The notes under the pieces are model-generated. The model saw only the letters and a list, made by a program, of their open reading frames with translations. It had not been told where the DNA came from and searched no databases. From Anadara kagoshimensis (taxonomy: Eukaryota; Mollusca; Bivalvia; Arcoida; Arcidae): a stretch of DNA of 64,000 nt. The position numbers and the translations under genes are program-made. The stretch spans positions 53,365,261-53,429,260 of the forward strand of contig CM037871.1 of assembly GCA_021292105.1 (NCBI GenBank), in the 5' to 3' direction. Positions 46,350 to 55,908 of this stretch are shown one piece after another. Positions within the stretch are counted from its first letter, which is position 1, and the number at the start of each line of letters is the position of its first letter.

Positions 46350-49300
46350 ATGGATTCGGACAATGAAGTTGACATCTTTGAAGAGGAGGCCGATCTGTCA
46401 TCGTCAGAAAATGAAAGTGGTGGGGTTTTGGAAATGAGGCCCGTTTGGACGGTTGTCCCAGATGCGGACAACTTCCAGTTTCCGCAAGATTTGCATGAGT
46501 TTAATCAAAGAATGGGCATTCGAATTCCTCTACCTAAAACATCTAAACCAATGGAGTATTTCGATGTATTAAGTACCTCTCTCTTTGAAATACTTGCATA
46601 TGAGACCAATAGGTATGCTTCACAGGTAATTAACACAGAAGAAGCACCCCCTTTCGCTAGGGAAAGAAATTGGAAGGATGTGACAGTGGATGAAATGTCG
46701 GCCTTTATTGGCCTTTATCTAGCAATGGGGATGGTAAAAAAGCCAACGATAGAGTCGTATTGGTCTCAAGGTGACCGCTTATGGCTATATGAAACCCCGT
46801 CATTTTCAAAAGTCATGATTAGGGATCGTTTCGAACTAATTCTGCAATTTTTACATGCAAATGACAATGCAAAAGGTATACCAAGGGGCCAACCTGGACA
46901 CGACCCAGCCCATAAGGTTAGACCGATACTGGACCTTCTTAATGTAAATTTCAAAACTGCATATAACCCTGGGAGAGATCTCACTGTGGATGAGAGCATG
47001 GTTGGTTTTAAGGGGAGGAACTATACAGTTCAATATATGCCAGGCAAGAAAGCCCATAGATGGGGTGCCAAGCTGTGGATTTTAGCAGAGGCAGACACTG
47101 GGTACACTCTCCATATTGATTTATATGCTGGTTAGTATCATTGTCTCAGTGTTAATGAATTAAATGAAAAACTGCTGAAGACTTTTTTCATATTTAAATA
47201 TTCTGACAAATTCGGGTGCTCTGGATTGCTCCAAAAATACTATACGTACATATTTATATACTTTGTATGAAGTATACAATACTTAGTATAAAGTATACAA
47301 TGTACGCTATTGTTTCAAAATTTAAGCTTTCTATACAATGTATACAATTTAAAAGGGGGGGGGGATACGGATCAAAATTAGTAGCAATAACTTTTCACCA
47401 TTTTTATTTAAAGTGCTCATTTTCTTGAATTTTAATACTTATAAATACTTTATATTTATGACATCAGATTCTTAGCATACTTCCCTTTGTTTTTTTTTTA
47501 ATTTTTATGTAGAAATGTAAATGAAGACATTTCATTACTAGTATATAATTATTTGACCGCCGTAGTGTGCTAATGTGGGACAAGATATCTTAACGTTTAA
47601 TAAAAATAATGGGAGATAGAATGGTACAAATAAGCTTTTTATGATGTTACTAGTATAAAAGATTGAACATGTAGGGAAAAGGAATACAACTCAAACCCGT
47701 AGTGAACATGGGCTGGGTTTCGATGTAGTGGCCAAATTATCGGAACACTATCTTGGAAGATACCACCACATAACGGTAGATAACGGATTTACAAGTCCAG
47801 TTCTGGCCAAATATATGTTTGAAAACGATACATACATGACTGGAACGGTGAGAGAAACTAGAAAAGGAATACCAAAGTCATTTCGACAAAAAATAAAGAA
47901 GGGAGATAAACTTGTCAGGCAGTCGGGCCCAGTCATGGCATTAAAGTATGGCGACAGAAAAAATGTTTGTCTTGTATCAACAATGATCACACCCATGTAT
48001 GTTATTTACTGTACAATATATTTGATTTAGATTTAGACATTTATAGCTGAACAATATGTCCTTGAAATTGTACAATTTCTAAACGATTTCTATTTCTAAG
48101 TCTGCTGTCATTCAGAACACGAGCAAACAAAAAATACAAACAAGACGTAAGCAAAAAACGTTTTCAGAATATAAATAACCAAATGAAATAAAATTTAATA
48201 ATAAAATTAAGCAATTCACACCATAAGGAAAAGAAACCGTGTTATTGCAATTCATTAATGTATTTCCAAAGACGGTTACGAGAACAGACACTTTACACTG
48301 GTACCGAAATGTGTTTTCGAAAATATACCGGATACTCGATTAAAATTTAAAAACAACAAGGAGCATGCGGCAACTGATAATATATTAAAAGAATATCAGC
48401 TTATTATTATTATGAAAACTTCTGTTGTTCGGCGTTTTCATTGTCACCTAATTAACTAGAAATCTTTTTTAGCATGGAAAATCATGAAAATAGTAGAGGC
48501 ATCGTTTCTGATATTCCAAGGACAGTGTATATGTACAACAAATTAATGGGTGGGGTTGATATAGCAGATCAGCAGATACAGACTTATGATCCAGATGTGA
48601 AGTCACTCAAATTATGGAAGAAGATTCTTATTAACCTTATTCTCAGGATTGTAGGTCTGTTTAACACGAAATATACATATTGATAATACACAGATTCAAT
48701 CATATTGATATTATGATATATAATTAAAAGTTAAACATCTTTACCATTCTTGATTTATTTAACTGTTTCTTTCATACTCAATTTTGATACACACGTGACA
48801 GATGTAGCTAAACAATTGGTGTTTACCCTTCCAGAACACAATGTCTTACCTCCCGGATGGAAATTCATGTGTTTAACTTGATGTCCAAATTTTCAAAGTT
48901 TTTTGCTTTTTACTTTGCTTTTGGGGTTGTGATTTGAACATGAACTAATATTTTTAGTGTTTTTTATTATTATTTCTAACGAACAAACAAAACAGATTTG
49001 TTTTAATGAACGGGGTCACCGAGGGTTTTGTTTTTCGCTATTTGCTGGTCCATTAGTCTGTGTATCTACAGTATCTGGCATGTACACGCTGTTTTCGATA
49101 TACATGTATGAGAATTAGTACAGGACCACTAAGCGTATTTATCGCATCAAAGTTAATGTGGCTACTGAACATATCATATGTAATAATTAATAAAAATTTT
49201 GAAGAATAAAATAAAATCACATATTTTCCGAGTTTGAAAGCCTATGTTTATTTTCAGTTAATAGCTACATCCTTTATGTACAAAATATGGGACATAGAAA

Positions 49301-49727
49301 AAAGATGACTAGACAAAGTTTTACAATGGCACTTTACGAACAGCTGATCGGTGATTATTGTTATGAAAGGAAAAGAAGTGGTAGACCCCGGGTATCACAG
49401 GTACCAGTACCATCAAGATTTACAGAGCGCCACTTCATTTATTTTATTCCAGGTATGGATTTATTTAATCACAGACCAACAAAAGAATGAAATATTAAAA
49501 GAACAATGTTTAACTTGTTAACTTTTTTCGCTAGCTATCAATTTCCTTATACTTTCATTTATGTATACATGCACTGTATTTTTATGTTTTCAGATGGAAA
49601 AAGGAAAATATGCAGAGTTTGCGATTCTCAAGTACGGACATGGTGCCCGGGCACACTTTGTGAAGTGGGACTATGTGTTGGGGATTGTTTTGAAAAGTTC
49701 CATACGAAGATGGTGAATGAGCCGTGA
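46350..49727 (+). CDS. piggyBac transposase, five exons, 537 residues
   Basis: This DDE/D-type transposase would excise and insert the surrounding element at TTAA. Exons: 46350-47130, 47675-47996, 48473-48654, 49258-49452 and 49594-49727. They join in frame through four GT-AG introns (544, 476, 603 and 141 bp; phases 1, 2, 1, 1) with donors GTTAGT, GTATGT, GTCTGT and GTATGG. The start is in good context (GACGCCATGG). The product has an acidic Ser/Asp/Glu N-terminus (residues 1-27). The DDE_Tnp_1_7 catalytic region has D214 in LTVDESMVGFKGR, D296 in HITVDNGFTSP and D397 in YNKLMGGVDIAD, aligning with D268, D346 and D447 of the Trichoplusia enzyme. The C-terminal Cys-rich domain has C500, C503, C511, C516, C521, C525 and H530. 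Length is slightly short of the usual ~590. No stop or frameshift is seen. Introns are unusual, since most piggyBac transposase genes I know are a single exon. Confidence 0.88.
48785..48960 (+). mobile_element. Dispersed repeat inside transposase intron 3 (putative PLE 3' segment)
   Basis: Contains ACACACGTGACAGATGTAGC, TGGTGTTTACCCTTCCAGAA, TGGAAATTCATGTGTTTAAC, TTTCAAAGTTTTTTGC, and TTGTGATTTGAACATG. These match 51905-52085 and, reversed, 50493-50760 and 19425-19800. It lies wholly within the intron, so it does not disturb the transposase reading frame. Confidence 0.55.
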
Positions 49728-50372
49728 ATGCAGCATGAGTAGTGATGTCGGTCATAATATTATGACTAATATATATAAACTTTGTATTATATTTAATTCA
49801 GTTTGTAAAATATAGTGATATTTCTGAAATTTGTTTAATCCTTTTGTCATTAAAAGGAATCTTAGTAGTAACTTTTTATTTCTTTGATACACATAAGAAA
49901 GTATATAAAGATACATGTATCACCCCCCGGCTTTAGAGTAGTCATCTCCAATGGAAATGAAACCAATTAATACAGAATACTGTATTTAAAACGTTTGGGA
50001 ATTCTTTTCGGCACTTTTTCGGATAGAAGTTTAATTTGTAAGACACGCAAAGTGAATAAAATAAATGTGTGTTTATATCTTTCATGACATTTAATCGTTA
50101 GATATAATATTGTGATACACAATTTTAATGTATTTCATTATATTGAATGAAAAAAGGTATATGACAATATTACAATTGAACAATAAACATTACATCTTCA
50201 TAAAATCATTTAAAAATCAATGAAAACTCTATAAAAATCTGTCAAGGGAATCTGTTTTAATATTAGTTTAAATACATGGTAGAATTGTATTATTTTCGCG
50301 CACCTCAACTTAACATTAAGTGATGACGTCGGAAAACTTCGCGTACCGCATGACGTTATCATTTGAAACTTC

Positions 50373-50384
50373 GCGGCGAAAGGG
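50373..50384 (-). repeat. piggyBac right terminal inverted repeat
   Basis: GCGGCGAAAGGG directly precedes TTAA at 50385. Its reverse complement, CCCTTTCGCCGC, differs from the left end at one base. Confidence 0.9.
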
Positions 50385-50388
50385 TTAA

Positions 50389-50492
50389 TTCTCATGATGC
50401 ATATATATTCCTGTGAGTTGCCGAAACTGTCAAGCCCTTCACAGTTATTCAAGTAAATGTAGAGACAGAAAGTTGTAAAATTAATAGAAGGG
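50389..50492. other. Short flank right of the piggyBac element
   Basis: AT-rich sequence between the element end and the next dispersed repeat. Nothing recognised. Confidence 0.3.
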
Positions 50493-50760
50493 TTATGATT
50501 ATCAAACATCAACACACCTATCCATGTCAAATCACAATCTTAAACGCAAACAAAAAATAACTTTGAAAACTGGCAAAATTATGTCAAACACGAAAAATTG
50601 ATGGAAAGTGAGACTGGGTGTTCCCGACGGGTAATCACCTCCTATCAAGCCTAGCTAACTTGCGACTATTCCACCACGCGTGAAATCAATATGAAAGAGG
50701 TCGATCCGAAAAATACAAACCTTAAAACTTGACAATAGTCAAGTGTTACTTGGCAAAAGT
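50493..50760 (-). mobile_element. Dispersed repeat (putative PLE 3' segment), minus copy
   Basis: Contains CACACCTATCCATGTCAAAT, CACAATCTTAAACGC, CTTTGAAAACTGGCAAAATT, GAGACTGGGTGTTCCCGACG and GGTAATCACCTCCTATC, matching 19425-19800 in order. A doubled AAATGTTACCGTA segment follows just beyond it at 50774-50860. Confidence 0.5.
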
Positions 50761-51236
50761 CATAACCCGGCAACAAATGTTACCGTAGACAAGTTTACGC
50801 CAGAGCCATCAAGCGTTTCTTGGCAAATGTCACAGCCATCAAATGTTACCGTACTGGCGAAACCCATAACCACAGTCCTTACCTGTATTGGATTCCTAAA
50901 CTTAACAAAAATCCTTACAAGGAAATCGTCCAAATGTATTACTAAATCATTATCAGTAACTCTAATGCAAACTTTGACATTCGTCAAAGATGGTCTTTAG
51001 TCTTATTCATACATCATGCATCAACCAAAATGTTGATACTTAAAAATTCTAAAGAATTACTTGAACATATTACTTATAATACTTTATCTCTTGTAAAAAG
51101 TAAAAAACTATTGATTTTTCTATACTTTAAACCACTATCCCTCATTAAAAATTGAAATGTTAGTTTCATTTGTCATTTTAAAAAAAGTGCTAAGTTAAGA
51201 TACAAATATCTTGTACTGAATACTGAAGATACAGTC

Positions 51237-51895
51237 AACAAAATGTTGAAATTTTTGATAGATAACACAGTTGTTGTGTTTGAAGATATATATTATAATT
51301 TTCCAGCAAACAATCGGTATACCAATGGGTACAAACTGTACTTTTGCTTGCTAATTTGTTTCTTTGTTCTTACGAAACCGAATTTATGCAGAACGTTATT
51401 GAATCTGGAGAGAAGACGGTTGCGAAATCATTGAACTCCACATACAGATATATAGTCTTAACGTGACTATGTGAATGTCATCAATCCTAGTCAGCTTGAA
51501 ATAAAAGATACGAATAATTATACAAGTTCGAATTCTGCTTTATATTTAGACTTATATCCGAATTATGACGCCCACAAAAGGCTACATTTGAAACTGTATG
51601 ACAAATGCGATGACTTCAATTTTTCTGTTCTCAACTTCCCTTTTCTATGCAGCAATATACCTGCTTCTCTTGTTTATGGTGTATTTGTTTCACAATTATT
51701 ACGCTATGGTAGAGCTTTTCCCATTACGGAAAATTTGTATAACGAAGCAAACAGCTTACAAATAAATTGTTGACACATTGGTATTGCAAGCCTAGGCTTA
51801 TCAAGGCCCTCAAAAAGTTTTATGGGCGTCCTCACAATATTGTTGATAAGTTTGATGTCTCTGTGCCTAGGATTGCCCTGGATATATTTACATGT
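51237..51895 (+). pseudogene. Penelope-like (PLE) reverse transcriptase, broken 3' part
   Basis: This is a relic of the RT of a Penelope-like or closely related retroelement. The first segment reads MLKFLIDNTVVVFEDIYY, then QTIGIPMGTNC in another frame, then NLFLCSYETEFMQ and STYRYI. It continues with LEIKDTNNYTSS, LYDKCDDFNFSVLNFPFLCS, NIPASLVYGVFVSQLLRYGR and, after a stop, KPRLIKALKKFYGRPHNIV. The order and motifs (GIPMGTNC, YRYI where YRYIDD is expected, LEIKD, DKxDDFNF) fit a mollusc-common RT. Several frameshifts and stops separate the pieces. The catalytic DD after YRYI is missing through a small deletion, so it is dead. The upstream RT part is absent, so it is 5'-truncated. Family assignment to PLE rests on remembered motif similarity. 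Confidence 0.65.
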
Positions 51896-51904
51896 TCCTT
51901 TCGC

Positions 51905-52085
51905 TTAATTTTGATTACACACGTGACGGATGTGGCTAGCTAAACACGGGAGTTGCTGACCATTTCGTAGCACCCGGTCTTACTTTCTTGGTGGAAATTC
52001 ACGTGTTTAATCTAACTTGTCAGTTTCAAAGTTTTCACTTTGCTCTAGATTGTGATTCGGACATGGATAAGTATGTTTGTTTTGA
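51905..52085 (+). mobile_element. Putative 3' segment of the PLE relic
   Basis: It starts about 10 bp after the end of RT homology with ACACACGTGACGGATGTGGC, and continues through GTGGAAATTCACGTGTTTAA, GTCAGTTTCAAAGTTTTCAC, and ATTGTGATTCGGACATGG. This is the copy that links the dispersed family at 19.4, 48.8, 50.5 and 52.8 kb to an RT-bearing element. Confidence 0.5.
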
Positions 52086-52094
52086 TTACATTTT

Positions 52095-52250
52095 ATATAC
52101 CATTGTTAATTTACAACACTAAAGGCTGTTTTGGAAAACATTTCCTTATCAGTATAGTATAGTCAGTGCTTGGATCAAAATGGTAAAACCAACATTTTTC
52201 AAAGCGTTGAAAAAAATAAAATGAACTCAGTCGCGATCGTTTCAAAATGT
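52095..52250 (-). mobile_element. Hammerhead-bearing dispersed repeat, copy F (decayed)
   Basis: On the minus strand (52115-52170): AGCACT, an extra ~10-bp duplication, CTGATAA, GGAAATGTTTTCC, AAAA, AGTGTT. The order is that of the hammerhead family, but both core boxes are altered. It lies about 200 bp past the PLE RT relic, in opposite orientation. Confidence 0.4.
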
Positions 52251-52839
52251 TCATTTTTTCGAAATGCTGTTGTTGTTGTTATTGATTGTTGCTAAACGTA
52301 ATGTTTCAGCTATTCGCGACGATAACTACTACATTAATCTCCATGGATTAATCTATGAACAAGCTCTTGTATCATGTGAAGTGTGAATGTGTTTTATGGT
52401 CTGCCTTGTACCAGCGTGCACTCAAGGCGACTTTAAGGTGCTAGCTTACCGAATGCCTTTAAAATTACATTTGTTTGCTAATGTGTTTGATCAATTTCAA
52501 ATCTAAGTAATTTTACAACTTTTTTATAATTAACTTCTGTATTGCTGTTTGTAAATCTTTGGGATTTAATGTGTGTTATTGAGCCAACCGCAATTAACGG
52601 AAATTTATCAGGGTTGGTGGATTTTGTTACGGTGGAACCAGTCTATTAAGTTTGATGATTCATCTTGCAATACAGTGATAAGTTTGCTAAAGTCTGGACA
52701 TGAGAAAGGTAGTGTGTTGTCATCTGTATGTACAAAATAAAAATTTCATTTATAAAGACAGTAAATAAAGTGGTCCTAGCTATAGGATGGATCGTTTGGG
52801 CACTCCTTTGTGAATGTCATCAGCCTAAACAATGTTCTA
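52251..52839. other. Non-coding DNA
   Basis: AT-rich sequence. A 62-codon plus-strand frame (52728-52916) runs into the next repeat and is incidental. Confidence 0.4.
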
Positions 52840-52950
52840 GGCTGATGACTTTGAGAATACTGGTTAACCTAATTTGTCAGCTTCAAAGTTTTTTTTACTT
52901 TGCTTCGGCATTGTGATTTAAACATAGATTAGTATGTTTGGGTTTTTTAA
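52840..52950 (+). mobile_element. Dispersed repeat (putative PLE 3' segment), short copy
   Basis: CTAATTTGTCAGCTTCAAAG, ACTTTGCTTCGGCATTGTGA and TTTAAACATAGATTAGTATG match the end of the copies at 48785 and 51905. Confidence 0.5.
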
Positions 52951-52989
52951 ATTATTTTTTGGCTTACGTTTTGATACGTTTGACTTTAA

Positions 52990-53130
52990 CAATACCATAG
53001 TGTTGTGCAACACCACGTGCAAGTAATTTCTCTAAAAGGATATCAAGTGGCAAACACTCAAATGTTTTTGAAAAGTCCATTAGAATTACAACAGCGTTTA
53101 GATTGTCAATTCTCCAGTCTTCCGGAAGTA
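52990..53130 (-). pseudogene. LINE reverse transcriptase fragment (DFSKAFD region)
   Basis: The minus strand reads IDNLNAVVILMDFSKTFECL then PLDILLEKLLARGVAQHYG. This is the RT segment containing the first catalytic Asp (LMDFSKAFDCLPHD in intact jockey/CR1-type elements). The second Asp of the motif is Glu here (TFEC). Only this ~45-residue block is open. Confidence 0.7.
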
Positions 53131-53429
53131 TTTGTAATTTTCACGTCTGAGAATGCTTAAGTATAGATTAACTTTGAAATTGTCTACAAAAAATACCAAG
53201 ATGTACAGACATGTCCTTTTCAAATTGTTAGAAATGATATTCGGAGGACACTAAATTGTCTAAAATTTAATTTACAGAGAGCATTACTCTTTCCATATCA
53301 TGGTGTTACCTGTGCCTATTTTAGTCTACAGCTTTGTACGAAAATATAAGACTTAGTTTATAAAAGTTTACATTTCTCTGGACGAAAACTCATTCCGGAA
53401 TCATGTCAGTCTTTTCTTGGAGTATGTTA

Positions 53430-53590
53430 AAATCTTCCTGCAATTCTTGCTGGTCGCTCGCTTTTTATTTTCCAATGCAACAGGCAGTGATCAGCAAAGA
53501 GTGGATGTGTTGGTGTGGCCGTCAGAATCTAGTGCTATAACAAAAAGAACAATGGGCCCAAGACTGTTCCATGGTTTAATTTGATCAAGT
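53430..53590 (-). pseudogene. LINE reverse transcriptase fragment (GTVLGPLLF and FADD region)
   Basis: The minus strand reads GTVLGPLLFFVIALDSDGHT and then, with a frame disturbance, CADHCLLHWK, where intact elements have LFADDCLLYR. The catalytic DD has become DH. In a single element this block should follow the DFSKAFD block, but on this strand it comes first, so the two fragments are from separate copies or have been rearranged. Confidence 0.6.
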
Positions 53591-54297
53591 ATTGAAAATA
53601 TATACCAGTGTGCGAAAATGACGCAAAAGTGATTCAAAAACACGAATGGATGAACAAAGTCAATTGATGCAGTTGCTAAAAAGAAAAGAACATGGGAAAA
53701 AAATCTGCATTCAAGAAGCCAAGAAAGTTTTTTAGCAAATCAGATGGCTAGAAATGCTGCAATTTCAGAAATAAGGAAATCAGTTAACAACTTTGAAAAA
53801 CATATTGCAGAGGAATCCAAGATCAATAGTTAAAGTTTTTTGAGGTATATTAAAACTAAATTGAAAGTAAAAACGGAAATAGGAGAGCTTAGAAAAAGTA
53901 AAGGAGACCTAGTTTCAGGGAATAAAGAAAGAGCCGATGGGCTTGGGGATTTCTTTTCAGTGTTTTTACAGAAGAGGACTTGGAAAATATACCAACAATG
54001 GAAGGAGAATTGGATATTGATGGAATGGAGACCATTGATATATCTACAGAGCAAGTCTACAAATTATTGGCAAATCTCAATACCAACAAAACACTAGGTA
54101 TACATCCTAAAGTCTTATATAAACTCGAGGATGAAATATCTAAACCTCTTTCGACAATCTTAAAAAAATCCATACATGAAGAGAAACTACCACGCATATG
54201 GAAAAATGCAAATATAACTCCATTATTTAAGAAAGGTGATAAGAAAATTATAGACCAATTAGTCTAACAACCACCATTGTCAAAATGTTAGAGACTC

Positions 54298-54649
54298 TTT
54301 TCTTGCACCTCAAATAGAATCCATAAAAAGAGAGGTGCAAGAAATCTCCATCTTGTAACCCCCCCCCCCCCTTGCAAGATAGCCTACACGCTGTTTTTCC
54401 CGCAAAATTTTATCAAAATCAGAGGTGTATCGATAAGTTGAAATTGATTTAAATTGAAAAATTGTATTTAATGGTGCAAGAAATAGAATCAATCACTACT
54501 TATAGAGCCAGATAAGGAAATATCAACCCTTGTTCTAATATAATTATTTGGTCCAGAACTCAGAAACGCTCGTTCTGGACCAAATATATTAGAACTCGGG
54601 TTGAGATTTCCCTATCGTGCACCGCAAGTTGTGATAGATTTTATTAATC
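54298..54649. mobile_element. Foldback element inserted in the CR1 relic
   Basis: LINE homology stops at ETLF (about 54300) and resumes at DQIERHLKSNN (about 54650). The insert has a small hairpin, TCTTGCACCTC (54301) against GAGGTGCAAGA (54332), and a large imperfect one of about 75-bp arms with a ~12-base loop (54481-54645; loop near 54560-54571, arms ending TTTGGTCCAGAAC and GTTCTGGACCAAA). Between them lies a poly-C tract (54359-54371) framed by TCTTGTAA and TTGCAAGA. No protein is encoded. Exact ends and target duplication are unclear. Confidence 0.65.
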
Positions 54650-55435
54650 CGTGACCAAATAGAAAGACACTTGAAGTCTAACAACGTGTTCATTGACCAA
54701 CAACACGGTTTTATCAGAGGAAAATCAACTGTAACTCAATTATTAGAAGTAACAGAGGACATAACCAAATATATGGATGGAGGAAGTGCAGTCGACATTA
54801 TATATTTTGATTTCCAAAAGGCATTCGACTCAGTTCCACACCAGAGGCTTTTACACAAACTACACTACTACAACATTGATAAGATGTTGTACAGTTGGAT
54901 AGGTGCCTTTCTATTAAACAGAAGAGTTGCAGTTAATGGAGAATGTTCTGATTGGTCAAGAGAGTTAAAAGTGGATTATCCCAAGGTAGTGCATTAGGAC
55001 CATTACTATTTTTATTATTCATCATTGACATGCCACAAAAGATAGGCATACCTATCAAGTTATTTGTGAATGACACCAAAATCTATAATCGTATTGACAG
55101 CTCTGAGGATACAAATAAAGTAACAGATTGTGTGAATGGTCAAAGGATTGACAATTAAATTTCAACTCTGATAAATGTAAGTCAATACATCTAGGTTACA
55201 ATGACAAGAAGTTTAAATATGCCATGGATTCAAAGTGTACGAACAAGGAAATTTCGCAAGTAATGCAGGAACAAGATCTTGGAGTGATGTTCGATGACAG
55301 CCTAAAGTTCGGAAAAATGATTAAAAAACTATGTAGCAAAAGCAATGCGTTCTGAGAATCATCAATGTTAAAATAATTAAAATATACTTCATATTTATGG
55401 ATATAGATAAGTTTCCACACTTATAATAATCATTA

Positions 55436-55908
55436 CTGTAGGAACCACTGTGACTGTGACAGTGAAATTCTCTTTATATCCATAAAAAATTAAATAAATT
55501 TAAATAAAGTTTGATATTTTTCACTTACTTGTACCTAGTCGTAATAGGAAATCTTTATGCCGCGCAGCATCCGCGATTGTCATAAAGTATGTCTGTAGAA
55601 AGGAAAATGTTGGCGGTATGGGGATTTTACACATGCGAAAATGACGATGTTTACACCGAAAGTGATGTCCTTGGTGACGTTTTACGTCATATGCGCAACA
55701 GAATCCGCCAATTGCATGGTTTTTCAACATGTTAAATCCCCATAGCACCAACGTTTTACCCTATGCAGATATATTTTGGGCTAATCGCGGATGCGCATAC
55801 AGATTTCTTGTTACGACTAGGTACAAGTAAGTGAAAAATATCAAATTTATTTGATTTTCTATGGATATAAAGAGACTTTTACTGTCACGGTCACAGTGGT
55901 TCCTACAG
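55436..55908. mobile_element. TA-flanked MITE with ~130-bp inverted repeats, nested in the CR1 relic
   Basis: The element is 473 bp. The left end CTGTAGGAACCACTGTGAC is matched by the right end's reverse complement, and similarity continues through TCTCTTTATATCCATA, TTTTTCACTTACTTGTACCT and AGTCGTAA to GCATCCGCGATT (left 55436-55578, right 55783-55908). TA flanks both sides (55434-55435, 55909-55910). LINE protein homology resumes after it (VRPHMEYASVIW). The central 200 bp is CG-rich and has no transposase. A mariner-type non-autonomous element is likely. Confidence 0.85.

Larger units (their letters stand above)
46082..50388 (+). mobile_element. Complete autonomous-looking piggyBac element with TTAA duplications
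   Basis: The element proper is 46086-50384 (4299 bp), flanked by TTAA at 46082-46085 and 50385-50388. Its ends are a 12-bp inverted repeat with one mismatch (CCCTTTCACCGC at the left; the right end reads GCGGCGAAAGGG). Inside each end are short direct repeats: CGCTAGAcGGACATAT/CGCTAGAaGGACATAT at 46095 and 46129, and AAACTTCGCG at 50334 and 50366. Asymmetric subterminal repeats are usual for piggyBac and probably bind transposase. The element carries one transposase gene in five exons. Intact ends, target duplication and coding capacity together suggest recent mobility. Intron 3 holds a copy of another dispersed repeat (48785-48960). An AATAAA polyadenylation signal lies at 50055-50060. Confidence 0.9.

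Noticed and set aside
46766-47057. Minus-strand frames of 68-77 codons opposite transposase exon 1
   Set aside because: Antisense shadows of a conserved coding exon.
53830-54097. Minus-strand and second plus-strand frames over the LINE linker
   Set aside because: Shadows of the LINE protein in other frames.
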